Positions 1 to 23,355 of a DNA stretch of 64,000 nucleotides are shown here, one piece after another. The translations under genes and the position numbers were made by a program. Origin of the DNA: Pseudonocardia sp. HH130629-09 (lineage in GTDB: Bacteria > Actinomycetota > Actinomycetes > Mycobacteriales > Pseudonocardiaceae). The notes under the pieces were generated by a model. It did no database searches. It had not been told where the DNA came from and saw nothing but the letters and a program-made list of their open reading frames with translations. Where the stretch lies: positions 1,116,001 through 1,180,000 of the forward strand of contig NZ_CP011868.1 of assembly GCF_001294645.1 (NCBI RefSeq), given 5' to 3'. The number at the start of each line of letters is the position of its first letter. Position 1 is the first letter of the stretch.

Positions 1-12420
<12,420 letters not shown>

Positions 12421-12450
12421 CGCGTCGGCTCCGCGCAGCGCGCGCGATCC

Positions 12451-12486
12451 CGGGGGAGTCGGCGAGTGACCTCGTCGACTCCCCCG
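12451..12486 (+). promoter_or_regulatory. Strong GC-rich hairpin between the two PKS genes
   Basis: Perfect 10-bp arms at 12451-12460 (cgggggagtc) and 12477-12486 (gactcccccg), with an inner 4-bp stem cgag/ctcg around a tgac loop. It lies 31 bases past the PKS stop in a 282-base gap that otherwise shows no gene. No T-run follows, so it may be an mRNA stability or attenuation element rather than a full terminator. Confidence 0.55.
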
Positions 12487-12702
12487 GCTACGGGTGCTCG
12501 GCGGCGGCCGAGGTGACCTGGTCGCCGGACCCGTCCTTCCTGGTCCGCGCGGCACGCGACCCCCAAGACTAGGCATTTCCGGGCGGTCCGTGCGCTTCAG
12601 TCGTGGCCAGGATGCGAGGACGGCCTCGACCGGAGCACCGGCCACGACATGGGCGACCGGGCCGCGGCGCGCCCCACACCGGAGATGGAGAGGTGCACTG
12701 CG

Positions 12703-15700
12703 ATGACGGACGAAGAGAAGCTCGTCGACTACCTGAAGTGGGTCACCGCCGATCTGCACGAGGCGCGGCGACGACTGGCCGAGGTCGAGGCCGGCCGGCA
12801 GGAGCCGGTCGCCATCGTGGGCATGGCGTGCCGGTTCCCCGGCGGGATCGGATCCCCCGAGGACCTGTGGGAGCTCGTCTCCACCGGGGGTGACGCCATC
12901 TCCGGTTTCCCCGCCGACCGCGGCTGGGACATGGACGCGCTCCGCGACGGCCGCAGCGCCACCGACCAGGGCGGGTTCCTGGAGGGCGCGGGCGACTTCG
13001 ATCCCGGGTTCTTCGACATCTCCCCGCGCGAGGCCGTCGCGATGGACCCCCAGCAGCGCCTGCTGCTGGAGGTCTCCTGGGAGGCGCTCGAGCGGGCCGG
13101 GGTCGACCCGCGTGGCCTGCGCGGCAGCCGCACCGGGGTGTTCGTCGGGACCTCCGGGCAGGACTACATCCACCTGGCACTGGCCGCGGACGTCGACATG
13201 GAGGGGCACGCCTCGACCGGCCTGGCCGCCAGCGTGATGTCCGGCCGGTTGTCCTTCGCGCTCGGTCTGCAGGGCCCGGCACTGACCGTGGACACCGCCT
13301 GCTCGTCGTCGCTGGTGGCGCTGCACCTCGCGGCGCGCTCGCTGCGCGACGGAGAGTGCTCGCTGGCACTGGCCGGGGGCGTGACCGTGATGTCGACCTC
13401 GGCGAACTTCAGCTCATTCAGCCGCCAGGGCGGCCTCGCCCCGGACGGGCGCTGCAAGACCTTCGCCGACGCCGCCGACGGCACCGCGTGGTCCGAGGGC
13501 GTGGGGGTGCTGCTGGTGGAGCGGCTCGCCGACGCCGAGCGGCTCGGGCACCCGGTACTGGCCGTGGTCCGCGGCAGCGCGGTGAACCAGGACGGCGCCT
13601 CGAACGGCCTGACCGCGCCGAACGGCCCCTCCCAGCAGCGGGTCATCCGGGACGCCCTGGCCGCGGGCGGTCTCGGCCCGGCCGACGTCGACGTCGTCGA
13701 GGCCCACGGCACCGGAACCCGCCTCGGCGACCCGATCGAGGCCCAGGCGGTACTGGCCACCTACGGCGCCGAGCGCGAGCGACCCGCGCTGCTGGGCTCG
13801 GTGAAGTCGAACCTGGGTCACACCCAGGCCGCGGCCGGCGTCGCCGGGCTGATCAAGATGGTGCAGGCGATCCGACACGGGACCGTGCCCGCGACACTGC
13901 ACGTCGACCGGCCGTCCTCCCACGTGGACTGGACACAGGGCGCCGTCGAGCTGGCCACCGAGTCGCAGCCCTGGCCGGAGACCGGCCGGGAGCGCCGGGC
14001 CGCGGTGTCCTCGTTCGGGATCAGTGGCACCAACGCCCACGTCATCGTCGAACAGGCACCGCAGACCGGCCCCGACCCCGAGGCGGACACCGGCACCCCC
14101 GTCCCGGGCCTGGTCCCGTGGGTCGTCTCCGCCCGGACCCCGGACGAGCTGGACGCCCAGATCGTGCGGATCGGCGCGCTCGCCGCCCCCGGCGGCCCCT
14201 CGGCGACCGACGTCGGTTTCGCGCTCGCCACCGGCCGGACGCTGTTCGACCACCGGGCGGTGCTCGCGCCGACCGCCGACGACGTACGTGAGCTCGCACG
14301 TGGCAGCGCCGCGCACGCAACGGGCAGCGTCGGCGTCCTGTTCTCCGGCCAGGGCTCGCAGCAGCTGGGGATGGGCCGGGAGCTCGCCGCCCGCTTCCCG
14401 GTGTTCGCCGAGGCCTTCGACGCGGTCTGCGCCGAGCTCGACCCGCTCCTGGGCCGCCCGTTGCGCGAGGTCGTGTGGGGCGACGACGAGTCGGTGCTGC
14501 AGCAGACCGGATGGGCCCAGCCCGCGTTGTTCGCCGTCGAGGTCGCGCTCTACCGGCTGGTCGAGTCGTGGGGCGTGCGGCCGGGGATGCTCGCCGGGCA
14601 CTCGGTCGGCGAGATCGCGGCCGCGCACGTCGCCGGGGTCCTCTCGCTCCCCGACGCGGCCCGGCTCGTCGCCGCCCGCGGACGGTTGATGCAGGCCCTG
14701 CCGGCCGGCGGGGTGATGGTGTCGGTCCGCGCCACCGAGGACGAGGTGACGCCGCTGCTCGAGGGCGTCGTGTCGGTGGCCGCGCTGAACACCCCCGGCG
14801 CGGTCGTGCTCTCCGGCGCCGAGGACGCCGTCGACGCGGTGCTGGCCGGCCTGGGCGGGCGGCGCAGCACGCGGCTCTCGGTCAGCCACGCGTTCCACTC
14901 CCCGCTGATGGACCCGATGCTCGAGGACTTCCGGGCCGCCCTGTCCCCGATCGTGTTCGGCGAGCCCACCATCCCGGTGATCTCCGACGTCACCGGCGAG
15001 CCGGCCACCGACCTCGGCGCCGACTACTGGGTGCGCCACGTCCGGGAGACCGTCCGGTTCGCCGACGGCGTCCGCGCGATGTCCGCCGCGGGCGTGACCA
15101 CGTTCGTCGAGGTCGGGCCCGGAGGTGTGCTCGCCGCGGCGGCCGCCCAGTCGCTCCCGGCGTCGGCCACGGTGGTCCCGCTGCTGCGCCGTGACCGCAG
15201 CGAGGAGGAGTCCGCGGTCGCCGCGCTGGCCGGGATGCACTCCGTCGGCGTCGCCGTCGACTGGCCGGCGCTGTTCGCCGGCACCGGGGCCCGGTGGGTG
15301 GATCTGCCGACCTACCCGTTCCGCCACGAGCGCTACTGGCCACGGCCGGCGACGACGGGACACCCGCTGCTCGGCCCGCCCGTCCCGGTCGCCGGTACCG
15401 GCGAGACGGTGCTGACCGGGCACCTGTCGGTGCGCTCGCACCCCTGGCTGGCCGACCACGTCGTCGGCGGGCACGTCATCATGCCCGGTGCGGCCACCGT
15501 CGAGCTGGTGAACCGGGCCGGCGACGCGGTCGGCCGGCACCGGATCGAGGACCTGACGCTGGTCGCGCCGGTCGTCCTGCCCGACCGTGACGCGGTGACG
15601 GTGCAGGTCCGTGTCGGGGAACCGGACGGGCACGACCGCTGCGAGATCACCGTGCACGCCCGCCCGGACGGCGGCGAGTGGATGGTGCACGCGGTCGGTT

Positions 15701-18700
15701 CCCTGGCCGGCGACCCGGTCGACCTCGGCTTCGACGGCGGCGTGTGGCCGCCGGCGGGCGCGACCGAGGTCTCGCTCGAGGGGTTCTACGAACGCTACGC
15801 CGAGACCGGCCTGCAGTACGGGCCCGCCTTCCGGGGTCTTCGGTCGGTCTACACCCGCGGGGACGAGGTGTTCGCCGAGGTCGTCGCGCCGGAGTCGGCC
15901 GCGACGGCGAACGGGTACGGGCTGCACCCCGCACTGCTCGACGCCGTCCTGCACGCCAACGTGTTCATCGGCCGGGGCGACGGCGGCGCACTCCCGTTCG
16001 CCTGGAACGGGGTGTCGCTGCACCGCAGCGGGGCCTCGGTGCTGCGTGCCCGCCTGCGTCCCGGCACGGGCGACGGCGTCGAGATCGCCGTCACCGACGC
16101 CGAGGGCGACCCGGTGCTGTCGGTGGCGTCGCTGGTCGTGCGGGCCGCATCCGGCGCGGGCGCCGGGACCGCCGGTCAGCTGTCCGGCATCCGCTGGGTG
16201 CCGGGTACCGCGGCCGAGCCCGCCACCGGGACCCGCTGGGCCGTCGTCGGTGGCGACGAGCTCGACCTCGGCTACGCCCTGCACCGGGCGGGGGAGGCCG
16301 TGACGGCCTACGCCGACACCCTGGGCGGCGCGGTCGGCGAGGACGGCTCGCTGCCGGACGTCTTCCTGGTCCCGCTGGGCACCGCAGGCGCCGGGGAGGA
16401 CGACGCCGACGTCCCGGCCACCGCGCACACGCTGACCCATCGGGTGCTCGCGCTGCTGCAGGAGTGGCAGTCCACCCCGGCGCTCGCGGCGACCCGGCTG
16501 GTGTTCGTCACCTGCGGCGCCGTCTCCGTCGACGCCGAGCCGCTGCGCGACCCGGCCGCCGCGGCGGTGTGGGGCCTGGTGCGCGCCGCCCAGGTGGAGA
16601 TCCTGGGCGCGAAGCTGCTGCTGGCCGACCTGGACGACGCGTTCGCCTCGGCGTCGGTGCTCCCCGCCCTGCTCGGTGCCGACGAGCAGCAGGTCGCGGT
16701 GCGCGACGCCGCGGTGCGGGTGGCCCGTCTGGCCCCCCTCAGCGCCGGGCCGGACCTGGTGCCGCCCGGACCCGTCTGGCGGCTGCACCCCGCCCGGCCC
16801 GGCAGCATCAGCGGGCTCGAGCTCGTGGAGTGCCCGGAGGTCACCGAGCCGCTGACCGGCCGCCAGGTGCGGATCGGCGTCCGGGCGGCCGGGATGAACT
16901 TCCGCGACGCCCTCACCACGCTGGGCATGTATCCCGGGGAGGCCGGGCTGCTCGGCGGGGAGGCCGCGGGCGAGGTCACCGGGACCGGTCCGGAGGTGAC
17001 CGGTCTGCGCACCGGCGACCGCGTGACCGGCCTGGTCTTCGGCGGGTTCGGGCCGATCGGCGTCACGGACGAGCGTCTGCTGGTGCGGGTGCCGGAGCCC
17101 TGGTCCTGGGCGCAGGCGGCGTCGGTGCCCCTGGTGTTCCTCACCGCCTGGTACGCGCTGGTCGACCTGGCCGGCCTGCGTGCGGGGGAGAAGGTCCTGG
17201 TGCACGCCGGCGCCGGCGGGGTGGGCATGGCCGCGATCCAGATCGCCCACCACCTCGGGGCCGAGGTCTACGCCACCGCCAGCGACGCCAAGCAGGACGT
17301 GCTCCGCGACCTCGGTGTCGCCGACGACCACATCGCCTCCTCGCGCACGACCGACTTCGCGTCGGCCTGGGCCGGCGCCGGCATCGACGTCGTGCTCAAC
17401 GCGCTGTCCGGTGAGTTCGTCGACGCCTCGCTCGGGCTGCTCGGCGACGGTGGCCGGTTCGTCGAGATGGGCAAGACCGACGTCCGCGACCCGGACGCCC
17501 TGCCCGGTGTCGCCTACCGGGCGTTCGACCTGATGGAAGCCGGCCCGGACCGGATCGCGGCGATGTGGCAGACGCTGCTGGAACTGTTCGAATCCGGGGT
17601 ACTGGCCCCGTTGCCGGTGCGCACCTGGGACGTGCGCAGCGCCCGGGCCGCGTTCACGCACATGAGTGCCGCCCGCCACGTCGGCAAGCTGGTGCTGACC
17701 GTGCCGCCGGCCCGCGACCCCGACGGCACGGTGCTGATCACCGGGGGCACCGGTGGTCTCGGCGCCGAGCTGGCCCGGCACCTGGTCTCCGAGCACGGCG
17801 TGCGGCACCTGCTGCTGACCGGGCGCCGCGGCCCGGACGCCCCGGGGGCCCTGGAGCTGCGCGCCGAGCTGACCGCGCACGGCGCCGACGTCACGGTGCT
17901 GGCGGCCGACGTCGCCGAGCGCGACGAGGTGGCCGCGCTGCTGTCCACCATCCCCGACGAGCACCCGCTCACCGCCGTCGTGCACGCCGCCGGTGTCCTC
18001 GACGACGGCATGCTCGACTCGCTGAACCCCGACCGGATGGACGCGGTCCTGCGGCCCAAGGTCGACGGCGCCTGGCACCTGCACGAGCTCACGGCCGAGG
18101 CCGACCTGTCCGCGTTCGTCCTGTTCTCCTCGATCTCCGGGCTGATCGGTGGCCTCGGACAGGGCAACTACTCCGCCGCGAACACGTTCCTGGACGCGCT
18201 CGCCGAGCACCGCCGCGGACTGGGACGGGTGGGGACGTCGCTGGTCTGGGGCCCCTGGGACAGCGAGGCCGGCATGGTCGGCGGGCTCACCGACGCCGAC
18301 CGTGCGCGGATGAGCGGATCCGGGATGCCGCCGCTGCCGGTCGAGCGCGGACTCGCCCTGTTCGACGCGGCGCTGACCACGGCCGAGCCGGTCGTGGTGC
18401 CGGTACGGCCGGACGTCAGGGGGCCGGCCGTGGCCGGCGCCGTGCCGTCGGTGCTGCGCGGCTCGGGAGCGGCGACGCGCCGGACCACCGAGACCACATT
18501 GGACCGGCTCCGCGGCCTCGACGCCGACGCCCGGGAGGAGCTGCTGCGCGAGCTGGTCATCAGCCGTGCGGCTTCCGTGCTCGGGCACACCGACACGACG
18601 GCGATTGACCCGCGCCAGGAGTTTCTCTCCCTGGGGTTCGACTCGCTGGTCGCGGTCGAGCTGCGCAACCACCTGGCGGGCGAACTCGACCTGACGCTGC

Positions 18701-19677
18701 CCGCCTCGGTGGTCTTCGACAACGAGACCCCCGACCGGCTCGCGTCCTGGTTGCACGAGGAGCTCGCCGGGCACCTGGTCGCGGCGGACGCACCGACCGA
18801 GGGCGGGCAGCCGGCCGCCGTCGCGGTGGACACCGACTCGGAGGAGACCCTGGTCGGGTTGTTCCTCGCGGCGGTGCGCCGGGACAAGAGCGTCGAGGCG
18901 ATGCAGATGCTGGACGCGGTCGCCGCACTGCGTCCGACGTTCAGCCGGACCTCGGAGCTGGAGCGGCCCGCCTCCCCGGTGGTGCTCGCCGACGGGCCGA
19001 CCACACCGAAGCTGATCTTCGTCAGCGCGCCGGGAGCGACCGGCGGCGTGCACCAGTACGCGCGGCTGGCGGCGCACTTCCGTGGCCGCCGCCGGGTGCT
19101 CGCGCTGCCGCTGGTCGGGTTCGAGCCCGGTGAGACGCTGCCGGCCACCGGCGAGGCGGCGATCGAGTCGGTCGCCGAGAGCGTGCTCCGGGCCGCGGAC
19201 GGAGCACCGTTCGTGCTGGTCGGGCACTCCACCGGCGGTTCGCTGGCCTACGAGGCGGCCGGGTTGATGGAGGAGCGGTGGGGGGTGCAGCCGGAGGCGG
19301 TGATCATGCTCGACACGATGAGCCTGCGCTACGCCGAGGGGGAGGGCGCCGACTACGAGGGCGTCGGCCGCTACTACCTCGCCGACATCGACTCACCGGC
19401 GGTCGCGCTCACCAGCACCCGGCTCACCGCGATGGTGCACTGGTACAACCGCGCGGCCGCGCTGCGCCCGGTGGGCGAGACGACCGCCCCCACCCTGCTG
19501 GTCCGCGCGTCGATCCCGCTGCCCGGTGGGAAGGGCCCGCAGGAGGCGCCTCCGCTGGACACCGACGCGGTGCTCACGATCGACGCCGACCACCTGACGA
19601 TGGCCAAGGAGCACTCCGGTGTGACCGCCGAGGCGATGGAGGAGTGGCTCACCAGCCTGCAGGCGGCCACCCGGTGA
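12703..19677 (+). CDS. Terminal type I PKS module with thioesterase (KS-AT-DH-ER-KR-ACP-TE)
   Basis: 2324 residues. ATG 12703 is chosen because a purine-rich ribosome site lies at 12681-12693 and the protein then begins with a typical N-terminal docking helix ([18 protein letters not shown]) before the KS. KS active Cys is residue 200. AT has GHSVGE at residue 632 and HAFH at bases 14887-14898, so malonyl-CoA. DH His is residue 919 ([10 protein letters not shown]). The ER (bases 16800-17700) has GAGGVG, the KR has TGGTGGLG and LDD (B-type), and the ACP has LGFDSL at 18631. The TE has GHSTGG with nucleophile Ser 2176 and a late His in DADHLTM. All reductive domains look intact, so this cycle leaves CH2-CH2. 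The TE releases the chain as a macrolactone or free acid; which one cannot be told here. Confidence 0.96.
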   Translation: MTDEEKLVDYLKWVTADLHEARRRLAEVEAGRQEPVAIVGMACRFPGGIGSPEDLWELVSTGGDAISGFPADRGWDMDALRDGRSATDQGGFLEGAGDFDPGFFDISPREAVAMDPQQRLLLEVSWEALERAGVDPRGLRGSRTGVFVGTSGQDYIHLALAADVDMEGHASTGLAASVMSGRLSFALGLQGPALTVDTACSSSLVALHLAARSLRDGECSLALAGGVTVMSTSANFSSFSRQGGLAPDGRCKTFADAADGTAWSEGVGVLLVERLADAERLGHPVLAVVRGSAVNQDGASNGLTAPNGPSQQRVIRDALAAGGLGPADVDVVEAHGTGTRLGDPIEAQAVLATYGAERERPALLGSVKSNLGHTQAAAGVAGLIKMVQAIRHGTVPATLHVDRPSSHVDWTQGAVELATESQPWPETGRERRAAVSSFGISGTNAHVIVEQAPQTGPDPEADTGTPVPGLVPWVVSARTPDELDAQIVRIGALAAPGGPSATDVGFALATGRTLFDHRAVLAPTADDVRELARGSAAHATGSVGVLFSGQGSQQLGMGRELAARFPVFAEAFDAVCAELDPLLGRPLREVVWGDDESVLQQTGWAQPALFAVEVALYRLVESWGVRPGMLAGHSVGEIAAAHVAGVLSLPDAARLVAARGRLMQALPAGGVMVSVRATEDEVTPLLEGVVSVAALNTPGAVVLSGAEDAVDAVLAGLGGRRSTRLSVSHAFHSPLMDPMLEDFRAALSPIVFGEPTIPVISDVTGEPATDLGADYWVRHVRETVRFADGVRAMSAAGVTTFVEVGPGGVLAAAAAQSLPASATVVPLLRRDRSEEESAVAALAGMHSVGVAVDWPALFAGTGARWVDLPTYPFRHERYWPRPATTGHPLLGPPVPVAGTGETVLTGHLSVRSHPWLADHVVGGHVIMPGAATVELVNRAGDAVGRHRIEDLTLVAPVVLPDRDAVTVQVRVGEPDGHDRCEITVHARPDGGEWMVHAVGSLAGDPVDLGFDGGVWPPAGATEVSLEGFYERYAETGLQYGPAFRGLRSVYTRGDEVFAEVVAPESAATANGYGLHPALLDAVLHANVFIGRGDGGALPFAWNGVSLHRSGASVLRARLRPGTGDGVEIAVTDAEGDPVLSVASLVVRAASGAGAGTAGQLSGIRWVPGTAAEPATGTRWAVVGGDELDLGYALHRAGEAVTAYADTLGGAVGEDGSLPDVFLVPLGTAGAGEDDADVPATAHTLTHRVLALLQEWQSTPALAATRLVFVTCGAVSVDAEPLRDPAAAAVWGLVRAAQVEILGAKLLLADLDDAFASASVLPALLGADEQQVAVRDAAVRVARLAPLSAGPDLVPPGPVWRLHPARPGSISGLELVECPEVTEPLTGRQVRIGVRAAGMNFRDALTTLGMYPGEAGLLGGEAAGEVTGTGPEVTGLRTGDRVTGLVFGGFGPIGVTDERLLVRVPEPWSWAQAASVPLVFLTAWYALVDLAGLRAGEKVLVHAGAGGVGMAAIQIAHHLGAEVYATASDAKQDVLRDLGVADDHIASSRTTDFASAWAGAGIDVVLNALSGEFVDASLGLLGDGGRFVEMGKTDVRDPDALPGVAYRAFDLMEAGPDRIAAMWQTLLELFESGVLAPLPVRTWDVRSARAAFTHMSAARHVGKLVLTVPPARDPDGTVLITGGTGGLGAELARHLVSEHGVRHLLLTGRRGPDAPGALELRAELTAHGADVTVLAADVAERDEVAALLSTIPDEHPLTAVVHAAGVLDDGMLDSLNPDRMDAVLRPKVDGAWHLHELTAEADLSAFVLFSSISGLIGGLGQGNYSAANTFLDALAEHRRGLGRVGTSLVWGPWDSEAGMVGGLTDADRARMSGSGMPPLPVERGLALFDAALTTAEPVVVPVRPDVRGPAVAGAVPSVLRGSGAATRRTTETTLDRLRGLDADAREELLRELVISRAASVLGHTDTTAIDPRQEFLSLGFDSLVAVELRNHLAGELDLTLPASVVFDNETPDRLASWLHEELAGHLVAADAPTEGGQPAAVAVDTDSEETLVGLFLAAVRRDKSVEAMQMLDAVAALRPTFSRTSELERPASPVVLADGPTTPKLIFVSAPGATGGVHQYARLAAHFRGRRRVLALPLVGFEPGETLPATGEAAIESVAESVLRAADGAPFVLVGHSTGGSLAYEAAGLMEERWGVQPEAVIMLDTMSLRYAEGEGADYEGVGRYYLADIDSPAVALTSTRLTAMVHWYNRAAALRPVGETTAPTLLVRASIPLPGGKGPQEAPPLDTDAVLTIDADHLTMAKEHSGVTAEAMEEWLTSLQAATR

Positions 19678-19714
19678 ACAGCACGGCCCCGATCCCGAAC
19701 AGGAAGGATCCGTC

Positions 19715-20899
19715 ATGACCACGAACGACATCCCGACGGTCGCCACCGGGCCGAAGCAGCGCCTGCGCCCGAGCCCGGAGATGGCGCGGCTGCAGGAGCA
19801 GGCTCCGGTGCACCGGGTGCGCACCCCGGCCGGCGACGAGGCGTGGCTGGTCACCCGGTACGCCGAGCTGAAACAACTGCTGATGGACAAGCGGGTCGGA
19901 CGTTCGCACAAGGACCCCGCGTCGGCGCCGCGCTACATGGACAACCCGTTCATGGACATGCTGATCATCGAGGGTGACGGCGAGACCGGGATGCGCGAGC
20001 ACACCGACATGCGCTCCACGCTGAGCCCGATGTTCTCGTTGCGACGCATCAACGCGCTGCGACCGATGGTGGACGCCTCGGCGAACGAGCTGGTCGACGC
20101 CATGGAGGCGGCCGGCCCTCCCGCGGACCTGCACCGTGACTTCTCGATGCCGTTCGCGCTCAACGTGCTCTACGGGCTGATCGGGGTCGCCCCGGACAAG
20201 CGCGGCCGGATGTTCGAGCTCCTCGGCGCGATGGCGGTGCTGACGGACCCGCAGAGCGCCCGAGATGCCGGGCTGGCGATGTCGGCCTTCCTCAACGACC
20301 TCGTCGCCGGGAAGCGGTCCGACCCGGGCGACGACGTGATCAGCCGGTTGATCGAGGCCGGGTTGTCCGACCAGGTGATCGCCACCCGGTGCGCCGGACT
20401 CCTGTTCGCCGGCCTGGACAGTGTGGTCAGCCACATCGACGTCGGCGTGGTGCTGCTCGCCGAGTACCCGGAGCAGCGCGCCGCGGCGCAGGCGGACCCC
20501 ACCGTGCTCAAGCACGCGGTGGAGGAGGTGCTGCGGACCGCCTCGGCGGGCGACTCGAGCCTGCCGCGCTACGCCAACGCCGACATCGAGATCGGTGGCG
20601 TGACCATCCGCGAGGGGGATCTGGTGCTCCTCGACTTCACCCTGACCAACTTCGACCCGCGTGAGTTCGACCGTCCCGAGGAGTTCGACGTCGAGCGCCA
20701 CCCGAACCCGCACATGACGTTCGGGCACGGGATCTGGCACTGCGTCGGCGCCCCGCTGGCCCGGGTCGAGCTGCAGTCGGCGTTCGTGACGCTGTTCGGG
20801 CGCCTGCCCGGGCTGCGACCCACCACCCCCCTGCTGGACCTCGACGCCGACTCGGTGTCGCTGTCCGGAGGGTTCAACCACCTGCCCGTCACCTGGTGA
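19715..20899 (+). CDS. Cytochrome P450 (macrolide-tailoring type)
   Basis: 394 residues, bacterial class I P450 length. It shows ExxR (EEVLR) and a heme-Cys loop FGHGIWHCVG close to that of macrolide-tailoring P450s. The I-helix reads AGLDSV, with Ser where the usual oxygen-activation Thr is expected. Start ATG 19715 sits 6 bases after aggaagga, and the gene is 37 bases past the PKS stop, so co-transcription is likely. Expected job is hydroxylation or epoxidation of the polyketide core. Its electron donors are not adjacent; a ferredoxin occurs at 50071. Confidence 0.93.
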   Translation: MTTNDIPTVATGPKQRLRPSPEMARLQEQAPVHRVRTPAGDEAWLVTRYAELKQLLMDKRVGRSHKDPASAPRYMDNPFMDMLIIEGDGETGMREHTDMRSTLSPMFSLRRINALRPMVDASANELVDAMEAAGPPADLHRDFSMPFALNVLYGLIGVAPDKRGRMFELLGAMAVLTDPQSARDAGLAMSAFLNDLVAGKRSDPGDDVISRLIEAGLSDQVIATRCAGLLFAGLDSVVSHIDVGVVLLAEYPEQRAAAQADPTVLKHAVEEVLRTASAGDSSLPRYANADIEIGGVTIREGDLVLLDFTLTNFDPREFDRPEEFDVERHPNPHMTFGHGIWHCVGAPLARVELQSAFVTLFGRLPGLRPTTPLLDLDADSVSLSGGFNHLPVTW

Positions 20900-20919
20900 G
20901 GACACCTTCCAACCACGAG

Positions 20920-20952
20920 AACGGCCGCCCGCGGACTCCGCGGGCGGCCGTT
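20920..20952. terminator. Bidirectional terminator between convergent genes
   Basis: 15-bp perfect stem: arms 20920-20934 and 20938-20952 around a 3-base loop, beginning AA and ending TT, with further partial pairing outside (cacga/tcgtg). It sits exactly between the rightward P450 and the leftward dioxygenase, as expected for a shared terminator. Confidence 0.85.
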
Positions 20953-20972
20953 GTCGTGTGACCGGTGGGTGG

Positions 20973-21821
20973 TCAGGACACGGTCGCGTCCTCCCGCAGC
21001 ACCCGGTGCGGGTCCTCGTTGTCGACCCAGCCCAGGTTCGGCGGGCAGATGTCGTAGCCGAGCAGGCGCTGCAGCTCCTCCGGGTACTCCCGGAGGATCT
21101 CGCGCGGCACGGCCAGGTACTGGTTCTCCTCCTGGCGGAGGTTCCCCCGGACGTAGGACATCGTCAGGCCGGTGCGCGGGCCGGGGGAGCGGTTCGGTCC
21201 ACCCCGGTGGTAGAGGCCGCCCACCCAGATCAGGCAGGAGCCCGGCGACATCTCGGTGGCCACCGCCTCCTCGGGCGTCGGGGACCGGTCGGCCTCCCAG
21301 CGGTGGCTGCCCGGGTAGACGACCGTGCCACCGTTCTCGGCACTGAACTCGCTCATCGCGAGCATGATCTGGACCCGGTTGGTCGGGCCGGGGCAGGGCA
21401 GCAGGTGCGCGACGTCGTCGCGGTGCGCGACCTGCTGGCTCTCCCCGGGCCAGATCTGGATCGCCTGGGTGATGCTGACCTGGATGTTCGGCGTGATCTC
21501 GACGCGCTGGGACCCGAACTGCTCGGCCGACGCACGCTGGATCTGGGCCCGCGCGACACCCAGGAACAGCGGGTTCAGCGCGAGCTTCTCCATCTGCCTG
21601 GACCGGGCGAACAGCGACGAGAGTCGCTTGGTCTTCTGCCCGGCGAAGGAGTTGGTGCCGTACTCGTTCCCGGCCAGTGCCGGTCGCAGATCCGCCCACA
21701 GCGCCTTGAGGGTGTCGCGGTCGATCAGGTTCTCGGCGATCAGACCGCCGTCGCGGTCCAGGATCTCCGACGCCTCATCGACGCTGGCGTCGGCGGGGAG
21801 TCGGCTGAGCTGGGGTGACAT
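20973..21821 (-). CDS. Phytanoyl-CoA dioxygenase (PhyH) family Fe(II)/2-oxoglutarate oxygenase
   Basis: 282 residues, normal length for the family. The facial triad is visible as HRD (VAHRDD) and a distal His in GGLYHRGG, followed by the 2-oxoglutarate-binding Arg in PRTGLTMSYVRG. ATG 21821 follows gggaga. It heads or joins a leftward set with the glycosyltransferase (30-base gap) and the ABC exporter. A tailoring hydroxylation of the macrolide or of its sugar is inferred; the substrate cannot be read from sequence. Confidence 0.9.
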   Translation of the reverse strand: MSPQLSRLPADASVDEASEILDRDGGLIAENLIDRDTLKALWADLRPALAGNEYGTNSFAGQKTKRLSSLFARSRQMEKLALNPLFLGVARAQIQRASAEQFGSQRVEITPNIQVSITQAIQIWPGESQQVAHRDDVAHLLPCPGPTNRVQIMLAMSEFSAENGGTVVYPGSHRWEADRSPTPEEAVATEMSPGSCLIWVGGLYHRGGPNRSPGPRTGLTMSYVRGNLRQEENQYLAVPREILREYPEELQRLLGYDICPPNLGWVDNEDPHRVLREDATVS

Positions 21822-21851
21822 GGTGATCTCCCGGTCTCGGTGGTGATGGGG

Positions 21852-23258
21852 TCATGCCGGCTGGGTGGGGGTTGCGGTGGGCGTGAGCAGTCCGAGCAGT
21901 TCGTCGGCCGCGGTGCGCCGCCCGCCGGCCTGCCGCAGCAGCCGCTGGTAGTGCGCTGCGCGGTCGCGGAAGGCCGGGTCGCGCAGGACCCGGTCGAGCT
22001 TGTCCATGACGTCGGCGACGTCGACGGTCTCCGGCCGGTCCAGGGTCAGGCTCACCCCGAAGTCGCTGCCGCGGACGGCCTGGTCGTCGCAGTCGATCCA
22101 GAGCGGGCGGACCACGAGCGGGACGCCGAAGTAGAGGCCCTCGTGGAACCCGTTGCCGCCGGCGTGGGTCAGGAAGACCCGCACCTTCTCGTGCGCCAGG
22201 ACGTCGAGCTGCGAGGGCACCCAGCTCTCGATGCGCACGGTGTCGGGCCGCATCTCGGCCGGGGGCAGCATCGTCTGCTGGTCGGGGGGCAGCTTCCAGA
22301 GCACGTGGTGCCCCTGCTCGCCGAGCCGCCGGCACACCTCGAGCAGGGATTCGACGTGCTCGCGGGTCAGCCGGGTCACCGTGCCGAAGCCCATATAGAC
22401 CACCGAGTCGCAGGAGTCCAGCCAGGCACCGAGCCCGCCGTCGTCGGGAGCCTGCGGCAACGGCGGGACCATGGTGCCGACCAGTCGCATCGTGTCCGGG
22501 TAGGACATCGGGTACTCCAGCTCGGCGACCGTGTAGCTCAGGATCAGCGCGGCGTGGTCGACCCGGGACAGGAAGCCCTTGGCCTCGGGCGCGATGCCGA
22601 GTTCCGCGGTGACCTTCCGGTCGCGTCGCAGGAGCTCACGCATCGTCTTCTGCAGCGACATGCCGACCGTGCGCCACTTGAACGTCTCGTTGGTGATCCG
22701 CTGCGCGAGGGTCATGTCGTAGGGCAGGCCGGAGTGCGGGACGGGGAACCGCCGCGGGGTGTAGGAGCGCATGAGCGGCACGTGCGAGGTGAGCAGGTTG
22801 CTCGGCATGAACGGGTTGCTGAGCGCGTACCGGATCTTCTTGGTGATGGCGAGCTCGACGCCGTAGGCGCACATGCTCTCGATGACCATCAGCGCCGGAC
22901 CGATCCGCTCCACGGCGGCCTCGAGCAGCCGGTACTTCTCGATCGAGGCCTCGGGGTGGAAGGTGTGCTCGATCAGCGCCCGGTGCGCCCGGAAGCGGGA
23001 CCGCTGTGTCACGGCCCGGTAGGTCTCGTCGTCCCAGGTGGCGGCCGTCCACTCGGGAACGCTGTCGCCGAGCGGGACGAACGTGATCGGGGTGCGGCTC
23101 CCGGCGGCCTCGACATCGGCGCGCCGGTAGGAGTCGGCGGCGAAGTACAGGTCGGCCACGCCGCGGCGGGAGAGCTCCTCGGCCAGCACCAGCATCGGGT
23201 TGAACAGCCCGCTCTCCGGATGGCTGACGAACACGATCGGCTGCCGGGTCGGCTGCAT
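21852..23258 (-). CDS. GT1-family (UGT-like) glycosyltransferase
   Basis: 468 residues. The C-terminal nucleotide-sugar signature reads THAGGNGFHEGLYFGVPLVV, with the acidic pair WIDCDDQ after it, as in UGT-like GT1 enzymes including the polyene macrolide glycosyltransferases. The N-terminal acceptor domain starts FVSHPESGLFNPML. ATG 23258 is preferred over an in-frame GTG at 23267 because aaaggtg lies 6 bases before it. It probably attaches a deoxysugar to the PKS product. No sugar biosynthesis genes are in the window, so they must lie to the left or elsewhere. Confidence 0.9.
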   Translation of the reverse strand: MQPTRQPIVFVSHPESGLFNPMLVLAEELSRRGVADLYFAADSYRRADVEAAGSRTPITFVPLGDSVPEWTAATWDDETYRAVTQRSRFRAHRALIEHTFHPEASIEKYRLLEAAVERIGPALMVIESMCAYGVELAITKKIRYALSNPFMPSNLLTSHVPLMRSYTPRRFPVPHSGLPYDMTLAQRITNETFKWRTVGMSLQKTMRELLRRDRKVTAELGIAPEAKGFLSRVDHAALILSYTVAELEYPMSYPDTMRLVGTMVPPLPQAPDDGGLGAWLDSCDSVVYMGFGTVTRLTREHVESLLEVCRRLGEQGHHVLWKLPPDQQTMLPPAEMRPDTVRIESWVPSQLDVLAHEKVRVFLTHAGGNGFHEGLYFGVPLVVRPLWIDCDDQAVRGSDFGVSLTLDRPETVDVADVMDKLDRVLRDPAFRDRAAHYQRLLRQAGGRRTAADELLGLLTPTATPTQPA

Positions 23259-23308
23259 CGAGATCACCTTTCGCTGGATGCCCGGACCGTTGTCCCACGT
23301 CCGGACGC

Positions 23309-23319
23309 GGGGAATCCCC
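23309..23319. promoter_or_regulatory. GGGGAATCCCC palindrome upstream of the glycosyltransferase
   Basis: Near-perfect palindrome about 50 bases upstream of the glycosyltransferase start. It resembles the PimM-type operator core GGGAWWTCCC but is one base short in the centre. Proposed as a regulator site only. Confidence 0.3.
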
Positions 23320-23325
23320 AGACCC

Positions 23326-23355
23326 GGTCAGGTCGGGTCAGGTCGGGTCAGGTGA
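23326..23355. repeat. Three tandem 10-bp repeats (ggtcaggtcg)
   Basis: Two exact and one imperfect copy, overlapping the stop codon of the ABC permease and filling part of the 89-base gap before the glycosyltransferase. Confidence 0.7.

Noticed and set aside
13414..19227. 1937-codon open frame antisense to the terminal PKS module
   Set aside because: Arises from GC-rich codon bias of the PKS gene; sequence is Arg/Gly/Ala/Pro-rich with no domain.
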